From positions 1-23,929 of the forward strand of contig JBDKFN010000025.1 in the NCBI GenBank assembly GCA_039798705.1: DNA of 23,929 nucleotides, given 5' to 3'. A program made the position numbers and the translations under genes. The notes beneath the pieces are model-generated. The model made no database searches. It was not told the DNA's origin and saw nothing but the letters and a program-made list of their open reading frames with translations. The DNA comes from CAIKLP01 sp039798705 (GTDB lineage Bacteria > Bacteroidota > Bacteroidia > Sphingobacteriales > Sphingobacteriaceae). Shown here piece by piece: positions 15,936 through 22,931 of the stretch. How positions within the stretch are numbered: position 1 is the first letter of the stretch; the number at the start of each line of letters is the position of its first letter.

Positions 15936-17204
15936 TTAAATCTTATCGAATCCTAAATAAGGAACCAATGCTTTTGGCATTTTAATTCCATCGGCTGTTT
16001 GGTTGTTTTCCAATAACGTTGCAACAATTCGAGGCAAAGCCAATGCACTACCATTTAAGGTATGCACCAATTGGTTTTTACCGTCTTTACCTTTGAACCT
16101 ACATTTTAAACGGTTTGACTGAAAAGTCTCAAAGTTAGACGTAGAGCTAACTTCAAGCCATCTGCCTTGCGCAGTTGAATAGGTTTCGAAATCATAAGTT
16201 AAAGCAGAAGCAAAACTCATATCGCCACCACATAATCTTAAAATTCGATAAGGCAATTCTAATTTCTCTAAAATTCCTTGCACATGTTTTACCATTTCTT
16301 CTAAGATGCGGTAAGAATCTTCTGGGTTTGCAATTTGAACAATTTCAATTTTATCAAACTGATGTAAACGATTTAACCCTCTTACGTGCGCACCATAAGA
16401 ACCAGCTTCTCTTCTGAAACATGGCGTGTATGCTGTGTTTTTAATTGGTAATTCTTCTTCTTTTAAAATTACGTCGCGGTATAAATTAGTCAACGGAACT
16501 TCTGCAGTTGGAATTAAATATAAATCGTCTATGCCAACATAATACATTTGACCTTCTTTATCTGGTAACTGACCAGTCGCAAAACCAGATGCAGCATTGA
16601 CTACAATTGGCGGTTGCATTTCTTTATAACCAGCAGCAGCCGCTTCGTCTAAAAAGAAATTAATTAAAGCCCTTTGTAACCTTGCTCCTTTCCCTTTGTA
16701 AACAGGGAAACCCGCTCCAGTTATTTTTACGCCTAATTCAAAATCGATGATATCGTGATCTGCGGCTAATTCCCAATGTGGTTTCGCATTTTCTGCTAAA
16801 ACTGGAATATCCCCCCAAGAATAAACTACTTCATTCTCTTCAGGTGTAGTGCCAGCAGGAACAGAGGTATGAGGTAAATTTGGCAATTGAACCAATGCCT
16901 CATAAATAGTAGTTTCCAAGCCGCTCAATGCTTCTAATTGCGTTTTTGAAAGCTCTTTGATTTCGACCGAACGTTGCTTCATTGCTTCAGCAGCATCCTT
17001 TTGGCCAGATTTCATTAGCTCTCCTATTTGCTTTGCAATGCTATTTGCTTCTGCGGCAAGAGAATCGGAACTTCCTTGCAAAGTTCTTCTTTGTTCATCT
17101 AATTGAATAATTTGATCAACTAAGGCTAATTGCTTGAAATTTTTCTTGGTTAAACCTGCAATTACTTCTTCCCTATTTTCGCGGATATAATTAACTTGCA
17201 ACAT
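15936..17204 (-). CDS. serS: Seryl-tRNA synthetase
   Basis: 422 residues from the chosen start. SerS is a class II synthetase that charges tRNA-Ser (and tRNA-Sec where present). The N-terminal part (to about residue 110) is the tRNA-binding antiparallel coiled coil, starting MLQVNYIRENREEVIAGL. The catalytic core contains ATGQLPDKEGQMYYVG, the motif 2 region TPCFRREAGSYGAHVRGLNR and HQFDKIEIV, and motif 3 NGSALALPRIVATLLENNQ. The frame extends upstream to 17294. The family start is the ATG at 17204, and an excellent promoter lies just upstream of it, inside that extension, so the shorter start is used. It is divergent from rsmI with 49 bp between start codons and convergent with lspA with a 4-bp gap and no visible terminator. 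Confidence 0.96.
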   Translation of the reverse strand: MLQVNYIRENREEVIAGLTKKNFKQLALVDQIIQLDEQRRTLQGSSDSLAAEANSIAKQIGELMKSGQKDAAEAMKQRSVEIKELSKTQLEALSGLETTIYEALVQLPNLPHTSVPAGTTPEENEVVYSWGDIPVLAENAKPHWELAADHDIIDFELGVKITGAGFPVYKGKGARLQRALINFFLDEAAAAGYKEMQPPIVVNAASGFATGQLPDKEGQMYYVGIDDLYLIPTAEVPLTNLYRDVILKEEELPIKNTAYTPCFRREAGSYGAHVRGLNRLHQFDKIEIVQIANPEDSYRILEEMVKHVQGILEKLELPYRILRLCGGDMSFASALTYDFETYSTAQGRWLEVSSTSNFETFQSNRLKCRFKGKDGKNQLVHTLNGSALALPRIVATLLENNQTADGIKMPKALVPYLGFDKI

Positions 17205-17221
17205 AATATTTATCTTTTTTA

Positions 17222-17251
17222 CAAAGATAGAAATATTGAAACAAGCAACAA
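17222..17251 (-). promoter_or_regulatory. Bacteroidota-type promoter of serS
   Basis: On the minus strand TTG (17249-17251), exactly 19 nt, then TATCTTTG (17222-17229) give a full match to TTG-N19-TAnnTTTG. The box ends 17 bp before the serS ATG, implying a very short leader. Its -33 end lies 2 bp from the rsmI ATG on the other strand. Confidence 0.7.
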
Positions 17252-17253
17252 GC

Positions 17254-17925
17254 ATGGAAGGAAAGTTAACTTTAGTGCCAACACCCATTGGCAACCTAGA
17301 AGATATTACATTAAGAGCGATTCGCGTATTGACCGAATCAGACTATATTTTAGCAGAAGACACCCGAACAGCGGGTCAATTGTTGAGGCATTTAAATATT
17401 GACAAAAAATTATTTGCCCACCATCAACACAACGAACACCATGCCCTTGCTGAAATTATTAAATTCTTAAAAGAAGGAAAACAAATTGCTTTAGTGAGCG
17501 ACGCCGGAACTCCTGCTATTTCTGATCCAGGTTTTTTATTGGTGCGCGAATGCATCAAAGAAAATTTGAAAGTAGAAACCTTGCCAGGTGCTACCGCATT
17601 TGTTCCTGCATTGGTTAATTCGGGATTGCCTTGCGACAAGTTTTATTTTGAAGGATTTTTGCCAGTAAAAAAAGGCAGACAAACTCGATTCAAAGAACTT
17701 GCAACACTTACCAGCACTTTTATAATTTACGAATCGCCGCATCGCTTAATGAAAACTTTAGAAGAATTTAAAACTTACTTCGGCGAAGACAGAAATATTA
17801 GTGTGTCTAGGGAATTAACTAAAATATACGAAGAAACAACCAGAGGTACTGTTTTGGAGGTTATTGAATATTATAAATCTCATATTGCAAAAGGCGAATT
17901 TGTAATATGTATAGCTGGAAAATAA
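17254..17925 (+). CDS. rsmI: 16S rRNA (cytidine-1402 2'-O)-methyltransferase RsmI
   Basis: 223 residues from ATG 17254. RsmI methylates the 2'-O of C1402 in 16S rRNA (E. coli numbering) using S-adenosylmethionine, helping tune decoding at the P site. It belongs to the tetrapyrrole-methylase-fold family. Signatures are LVPTPIGNLEDITLRAI at the N-terminus, ILAEDTRTAGQLL, ALVSDAGTPAISDPGFLLVR, LPGATAFVPALVNSGLP, YESPHRLMKTL and SRELTKIYEETTRG. The C-terminal extension of E. coli RsmI (286 residues) is absent, as is common in Bacteroidota. A TTG 18 bp upstream (17236) also opens this frame, but the family begins at about MEGKL and the ATG is preferred. lnt starts 1 bp after the stop, suggesting an rsmI-lnt-peptidase operon. 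Confidence 0.94.
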   Translation: MEGKLTLVPTPIGNLEDITLRAIRVLTESDYILAEDTRTAGQLLRHLNIDKKLFAHHQHNEHHALAEIIKFLKEGKQIALVSDAGTPAISDPGFLLVRECIKENLKVETLPGATAFVPALVNSGLPCDKFYFEGFLPVKKGRQTRFKELATLTSTFIIYESPHRLMKTLEEFKTYFGEDRNISVSRELTKIYEETTRGTVLEVIEYYKSHIAKGEFVICIAGK

Positions 17926-17926
17926 A

Positions 17927-19495
17927 ATGAAAATAAAATACAGTTTACTTATTGCATTATTATTAATCATTGCTTGGCCTCCGATTGGTTTCAATGCATT
18001 GTTATTTGTAGCGTTTATTCCTGCTTTCTATTTGATTGATTCTTGTGAAGGGAAAAGTAACAAGCAAATTTTTTATTACAGTTTTTCAGCCTTTGCGCTT
18101 TTTAACTTGGCTTGTAGTTATTGGATTTGGAACGCCTCCGCTGCAGGAATGGTTATTGCAGTATTATTAAATGCTTTACTAATGACATTGCCTTTGCTGT
18201 TTTATTATAAAGTAAAGAACATTAGCAGCCAAAGGAATGCACTAATTGCATTCATTAGTGCTTGGGTGAGTATGGAATATTTTCACATGCACTGGGATTT
18301 ATCATGGCCTTGGTTTACCCTAGGCAATGCATTTGCAGCCAGCACAACCTGGATTCAGTGGTATGAATACACCGGTGTATTTGGCGGAAGCATTTGGGTT
18401 TTAGTTGTGAACGCATTAATTTATTTAGCGCTTCAGCAAGTTCAAAACACTTCAATGAAAGCAAAGTTGAAAACATTTGCTCCAGCATTACTGGTGTTGA
18501 TCATACCCATTCTAATTTCAAAGTTTATTTATTTTCAATATGAAGAAAAAATAAATCCTTGTCATATTGTAATTGCCCAACCCAACATAGATCCTTATAA
18601 CGAAAAGTTTTCAGGCATGGATGCGCAATCACAAATGCAAAAACTCCTCGATCTTTCAGCTAAGGATGCTAAAAAAAATACAGAGTTTTTTATTTGGCCT
18701 GAAACCGCTTTATCGCTTACTATTTCAGAAGACTTATTAGAAAGTGACCAGAGCATTATTCAAATTCGCAATTTTTTAAGTCCTTTTAAAAACGCAGCGG
18801 TAATTACCGGTGCCAATACTTATTTGCAATACGCATCGGCGCAAACGCCTACAGCTAGAGTGTTTAGCAATGGGCAATGTTGTTACGATGTTTTCAATAC
18901 TGGACTATTAATTGAAAATGGTTCTGCCATTCAAAAATACCATAAGTCTAAATTGGTTGCTGGTGTAGAGCAAATGCCATACCCAAAACTGTTAAAATTT
19001 TTGGAACCTTTTGCACTTAAACTCGGAGGTACATTTGGAAGTTTAGGTACACAGGCAACACCAAGTGTTTTATATAACAGCGCTGGTATTGGAGCAGCAA
19101 CAGTGATATGTTACGAAAGTGTATATGGCGAACATTGCGCAAACTTTATCAAGCAAGGCGCGCAATTTATTGCGATCATAACCAACGATGGTTGGTGGGG
19201 TAATACTGCGGGTTATAAACAACATGCTTTATATGCAAAATTAAGAGCCATTGAAAATAGAAGAAGTATTGCAAGATCTGCGAACACGGGCATTTCAAGC
19301 TTTATAGACCAACGTGGAGATGTTGTGCAAGCCAGTAATTGGTGGGAAGCGCAAAGCCTATCAGGTTCTGTAAACTTAAACGAAAATATTACTTACTATA
19401 CAGACCACGGCGACTTTCTTGCACGCTGGATGATTGCCGTATTTTTATTCTATTTCATTCACATTGTTTATTTCCGTTTCGTAGCTAAAAAATAA
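17927..19495 (+). CDS. lnt: Apolipoprotein N-acyltransferase
   Basis: A 522-residue inner-membrane enzyme. It transfers an acyl chain from phospholipid to the N-terminal cysteine of apolipoproteins, the last step of lipoprotein maturation. The N-terminal third has about six to seven TM helices, one helix lies near residue 185-200, and the last is at about 500-517. The periplasmic nitrilase-like domain has the complete catalytic triad: Glu259 in FFIWPETALS, Lys340 in KYHKSKLVAGVEQMPY, and Cys395 in VICYESVYGE. Further conserved stretches are TNDGWWGNTAGYKQH and RAIENRRSIARSANTG. The VAGVEQMPY variant replaces the E. coli VPFGEY and is the usual Bacteroidota form. It sits between rsmI (1 bp upstream) and an M20 peptidase (4 bp downstream). 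Confidence 0.95.
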   Translation: MKIKYSLLIALLLIIAWPPIGFNALLFVAFIPAFYLIDSCEGKSNKQIFYYSFSAFALFNLACSYWIWNASAAGMVIAVLLNALLMTLPLLFYYKVKNISSQRNALIAFISAWVSMEYFHMHWDLSWPWFTLGNAFAASTTWIQWYEYTGVFGGSIWVLVVNALIYLALQQVQNTSMKAKLKTFAPALLVLIIPILISKFIYFQYEEKINPCHIVIAQPNIDPYNEKFSGMDAQSQMQKLLDLSAKDAKKNTEFFIWPETALSLTISEDLLESDQSIIQIRNFLSPFKNAAVITGANTYLQYASAQTPTARVFSNGQCCYDVFNTGLLIENGSAIQKYHKSKLVAGVEQMPYPKLLKFLEPFALKLGGTFGSLGTQATPSVLYNSAGIGAATVICYESVYGEHCANFIKQGAQFIAIITNDGWWGNTAGYKQHALYAKLRAIENRRSIARSANTGISSFIDQRGDVVQASNWWEAQSLSGSVNLNENITYYTDHGDFLARWMIAVFLFYFIHIVYFRFVAKK

Positions 19496-19499
19496 ATTT

Positions 19500-20969
19500 A
19501 TGCTAAAATCATTCTTTAAATATGCATTGTTAATCATTGGGATTTTAATTCTTGTGGTATTGACAAAAACTTTTTTAACAAAATCTAGACAAGTGCAAGT
19601 GGAAACAGTTCCTTCAGCACCTGTTGATAGCAATGCCACCAAACACTTAGTAACTGCCATTCAAATTCCAACCATTTCATACGATCAAGAAAACGAAATT
19701 GACCGCAATGCATTTCTAAAATTTATTGCATTTGTTAAAAACACTTACCCAAATATTGCTGGAAAATTGAATTTCCAAATCATCAACCAATACAGTTTGC
19801 TTATTGAATGGAATGGTAAAGTTGATAGCTTAAAACCAATTATTTTAATGGGCCATTATGATGTTGTTCCGATTGAAGAAGCAAGCAGCAAACAATGGGA
19901 ATACCCTGCTTTTAGTGGTACTATTAGCAATGGATACATTCATGGCAGAGGCACATTAGATGACAAAGTTGCTGTGATCTCCATTTTAGAATCTGTGGAA
20001 AGGCTATTAAAGAAAGGTTTTGTGCCAGACAGAAGTATCATCATGGCTTTTGGACACGACGAGGAACTAGGCGGCAATAACGGGGCTAAAATGATTGCAG
20101 CAAATTTGAGAAATAGAAAAATTAATGCTGAATTTATTTTAGATGAAGGCTTAGTGATTACGAACGGAATTGTTCCAGGCCTTAAAGCACCTGCAGCATT
20201 AATTGGCATAGCAGAAAAAGGTTATGCAACAGCAGAATTAATTGCGAAGGTTGATGGCGGACATTCGTCGATGCCTAAAAAAGAAAATGCAATTGTGGTA
20301 TTAGCCGAGGCCTTGGTTAAAATAAAAAACAATCCAATGCCTGCAAAAATAACGGAGCCAGTGCAATACTTCATCAACGACATTGGACCTGAATTGTCCT
20401 TTGTAAATAAAATGGCTTTTTCAAACCAATGGCTTTTTGAAAAACTCATCTTAAACAAATACCAAGCAACGAACACGGGAAATGCACTGGTTAGTAGTAC
20501 TTCAGCGGCCACCTTACTTCAAAGTGGTATGAAAGAAAATGTAATTCCAATGATTGCAAAAGCAACCATTAATTTTAGACTTCTGCCTGGAGATAGCGAC
20601 AGCAGTGTTTACCAATATTTAAAATCAACCATAAACGACGAGCGAGTTACCGTTAAGCTTAGTAAAGACTTCAATCTTGCAACAAAAATTTCTCCAGTAA
20701 ATAATATTGCTTATTCGAATATTTCTAAAACAATTAAACAAGTATTTAACAATACCATTGTTGCACCTTCATTAATGATTGCCGCAACAGACCAAAAGCA
20801 CTATGATGGCATATCTGAGAACAGGTATCGCTTTTTACCAGTTCAATTGGATGCAAATGCATTGAAAGGAATACATGGAGTAAACGAAAAAATTGGCGTT
20901 GAAAACTACCATGCCATTATTCAGTTTTATGAACAACTGATTCAGAATTCATGCAGTAAAAGCAATTAA
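19500..20969 (+). CDS. M20 family metallopeptidase (carboxypeptidase S / PM20D1-like)
   Basis: A 489-residue zinc hydrolase with an N-terminal membrane helix (about residues 7-24), which probably places the catalytic domain in the periplasm. M20 ligands are present: His119 and Asp121 in MGHYDVVP, Asp154 in GRGTLDDK, Glu188-Glu189 in GHDEELGG (catalytic base and metal ligand), Asp in ILDEG, and a late His in AATDQKHYDG. A dimerisation-domain insert (KGYATAELIAKVDGGHSSMP) follows the usual M20 order. The long, membrane-anchored form with HYDVVP and GRGTLDDK resembles yeast carboxypeptidase S and mammalian PM20D1, which hydrolyse or form N-acyl amino acids and peptides; the true substrate is unknown. 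It is the last gene of the rsmI-lnt cluster. Co-occurrence with lnt is probably incidental. Confidence 0.88.
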   Translation: MLKSFFKYALLIIGILILVVLTKTFLTKSRQVQVETVPSAPVDSNATKHLVTAIQIPTISYDQENEIDRNAFLKFIAFVKNTYPNIAGKLNFQIINQYSLLIEWNGKVDSLKPIILMGHYDVVPIEEASSKQWEYPAFSGTISNGYIHGRGTLDDKVAVISILESVERLLKKGFVPDRSIIMAFGHDEELGGNNGAKMIAANLRNRKINAEFILDEGLVITNGIVPGLKAPAALIGIAEKGYATAELIAKVDGGHSSMPKKENAIVVLAEALVKIKNNPMPAKITEPVQYFINDIGPELSFVNKMAFSNQWLFEKLILNKYQATNTGNALVSSTSAATLLQSGMKENVIPMIAKATINFRLLPGDSDSSVYQYLKSTINDERVTVKLSKDFNLATKISPVNNIAYSNISKTIKQVFNNTIVAPSLMIAATDQKHYDGISENRYRFLPVQLDANALKGIHGVNEKIGVENYHAIIQFYEQLIQNSCSKSN

Positions 20970-20989
20970 ATCAACAGCAAATATTATAA

Positions 20990-21019
20990 TTGGTGGATAT
21001 TCAAAATATTGCTATTTTG
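20990..21019 (+). promoter_or_regulatory. Candidate promoter of the GH53-ygiD-VIT1 operon
   Basis: TTG (20990-20992), 20 nt, then TATTTTG (21013-21019), which is TAnnTTTG shortened by one T. It lies 20 bp before the ATG at 21040 in a 70-bp gap after the peptidase gene. The match is reasonable but imperfect. Confidence 0.4.
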
Positions 21020-21039
21020 TAAATTGAAAAAGCTATTTC

Positions 21040-22104
21040 ATGAAAAAGTATTTTGCTTTGCTTTATTTTTCAACGTTATTTTTAGCAGCTTGTGTTGATA
21101 CAGAAGTGCCAACAGGTAATAATTCATTTTTTATCAAAGCAGCTGACTGTTCTGCATTACCAGAAATTGAAGCAGCGCAAACGAAATTTTATACTGAACA
21201 GGACGTATCCTTAGGCGCACTGCAAATATTACAACAAAATGGTTGCAACACTATTCGACTTAGACTTTGGCATACCCCTACAGACAAACATTGCGATTTA
21301 AAAGAAGTAAGCCTTTTAGCAAAACGCATTAAAACAATGGGGATGAAAGTATGGCTGACCGTTCACTATTCAGATTGGTGGGCAGACCCAGGACAACAAA
21401 ACATTCCAGCAGCCTGGAAAAACTTAAACTACACACAACTAAAAGACAGCGTTGCAAATTATACTGCTTTAATAATGGAAAGCATCAACCCTGAATACAT
21501 TCAAATTGGTAACGAAATAAATGCTGGTTTACTTTGGCCCATGGCACATATTAACTATGAATCACAATTTATAGGAATTTTAGATACCGCTAGTAATGTC
21601 ATTAGAAGCAAGAATCAAAACTGTAAAATTATTTTGCATTATGCTGGATATGAAAATGCAATTCCATTTTTTCAAAAAGTTAACAAAATAGATTATGATA
21701 TTATCGGACTATCCTATTATCCAAAATGGCATGGGAAGCAAATTGATAATTTAAAATCAAGCTTACAACAAATTTCTGCTAATTTTCAAAAAGAAATTGT
21801 GATTGCTGAAGTAGCTTACCCATTTAGCTTAGGCTATAACGACTGGACAAATAATATTTTTGGTTCAGATAGCGATTTAATTTTACCAAATTACCCAGCA
21901 ACCCCAAATGGACAAAAAGATTTTTTATTAAAAATTAAAGAGGTAATTTTAGCCACTCCCAAAGGAATTGGGTTTTGTTATTGGGGAGCTGAATTGGTTG
22001 CATTCAAAGGGCCCCAGGCGACCAATGGGTCACCATGGGAAAACGCAGCTTTATTTAATTTTAACAACATCGAATTACCCGCACAAAAAGTTTTTAATAA
22101 TTAA
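21040..22104 (+). CDS. Glycoside hydrolase family 53 lipoprotein (endo-beta-1,4-galactanase type)
   Basis: 354 residues. The N-terminus is a lipoprotein signal peptide with a lipobox (LFLAAC, Cys18), so the enzyme is expected at a membrane, probably the outer one. The GH53 fold is recognisable throughout: FIKAADCSALPEIEA, CNTIRLRLWHTPTD, GMKVWLTVHYSDWWADPGQQ, IPAAWKN, then IQIGNEINAGLLWPM with the acid/base Glu159 and IVIAEVAYPF with the nucleophile Glu257, followed by NGQKDFLLKI and GFCYWGAELVAF. Family knowledge: GH53 enzymes cleave beta-1,4-galactan or type I arabinogalactan side chains of pectin. No SusC/SusD pair, transporter or other glycosidase is next to it, so it is not in a recognisable polysaccharide utilisation locus here. 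It is the first gene of a tight run, with ygiD beginning 2 bp after its stop. Confidence 0.9.
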   Translation: MKKYFALLYFSTLFLAACVDTEVPTGNNSFFIKAADCSALPEIEAAQTKFYTEQDVSLGALQILQQNGCNTIRLRLWHTPTDKHCDLKEVSLLAKRIKTMGMKVWLTVHYSDWWADPGQQNIPAAWKNLNYTQLKDSVANYTALIMESINPEYIQIGNEINAGLLWPMAHINYESQFIGILDTASNVIRSKNQNCKIILHYAGYENAIPFFQKVNKIDYDIIGLSYYPKWHGKQIDNLKSSLQQISANFQKEIVIAEVAYPFSLGYNDWTNNIFGSDSDLILPNYPATPNGQKDFLLKIKEVILATPKGIGFCYWGAELVAFKGPQATNGSPWENAALFNFNNIELPAQKVFNN

Positions 22105-22106
22105 CT

Positions 22107-22925
22107 ATGAATATCCAATCACTCCATCAAGAATTAATTAGCAAACCGAATAGCGAAAAAATGCCTGTATTGTTTATTGGACATGGCTCTCCAATGAATG
22201 CCATTGAAAAAAATAAATACAGTGACGAATGGAAAAGCATAGGAAATAAATTAAACCCGCCTACAGCTATACTTTGTATTTCTGCACATTGGTTAACTTC
22301 AGGTACTGCTGTTTGCATGGCAAACAAACCCGAAACAATTCACGATTTTGGTGGCTTTCCAGAAATTTTATTTCAACAACAATATCCTGCACCAGGTGCA
22401 CCTGATTTCGCCAAAGAAACAATTGCAGCTGTTCACACTACTAACATCAAAGAAGATTTTGAATGGGGTTTAGACCATGGTGCTTGGTCTGTTTTAATGA
22501 ACATGTTTCCAAAAGCAAATGTACCAGTCTATCAAATGAGCATTGACTACACCAAAGACATGGCCTATCATTTTAACTTAGCAAAAGAATTACAAGTTTT
22601 ACGAAATAAAGGAGTGCTCATTATTGGCAGTGGAAATGTAGTGCACAATCTTAGACAATTGAATTGGAATGCAAATGCAAAACCATTTGATTGGGCTTTA
22701 GAGTTTGATGAACTAGTTAAAAACAATATCATCAACGATACACCAAACAATTTAGTGAATTACGAAAATACCGGTGCTTTAGCTAAGATAGCACACCCAA
22801 GTAACGAACATTATATCCCTTTAATATATACACTAGGTTTAAGGGACAAACATGATAGCTTTAGTTTTTTTAATGATAGCTTTGACCTAGGAAGTATCAG
22901 CATGAGAAGTGTCTTATTTAGCTAA
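22107..22925 (+). CDS. ygiD: YgiD-type 4,5-DOPA extradiol dioxygenase (LigB family)
   Basis: A 272-residue cytosolic non-haem metal dioxygenase. Four conserved histidines expected for the DODA class are present: His26 in LFIGHGSPMNA, His61 in CISAHWLTSG, His180 in GSGNVVHNLRQLNW, and His235 in PSNEHYIPLIYTLG. The HDFGGFPEILFQQQYPAPGAP stretch (from about residue 73) is highly typical of YgiD. Family knowledge: E. coli YgiD opens the ring of L-DOPA in an extradiol manner, though the physiological substrate in most bacteria is unknown. It sits 2 bp after the GH53 gene and 6 bp before a ferritin-like/VIT1 gene, so the three are probably co-transcribed. Confidence 0.9.
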   Translation: MNIQSLHQELISKPNSEKMPVLFIGHGSPMNAIEKNKYSDEWKSIGNKLNPPTAILCISAHWLTSGTAVCMANKPETIHDFGGFPEILFQQQYPAPGAPDFAKETIAAVHTTNIKEDFEWGLDHGAWSVLMNMFPKANVPVYQMSIDYTKDMAYHFNLAKELQVLRNKGVLIIGSGNVVHNLRQLNWNANAKPFDWALEFDELVKNNIINDTPNNLVNYENTGALAKIAHPSNEHYIPLIYTLGLRDKHDSFSFFNDSFDLGSISMRSVLFS

Positions 22926-22931
22926 AAAACA

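Noticed and set aside
17236..17253. TTG start of RsmI at 17236
   Set aside because: The family N-terminus begins at about MEGKL; an ATG is available at 17254.
17205..17294. N-terminal extension of SerS to 17294
   Set aside because: The serS promoter lies in this stretch, the extra residues do not belong to SerS, and the divergent rsmI coding region occupies it.
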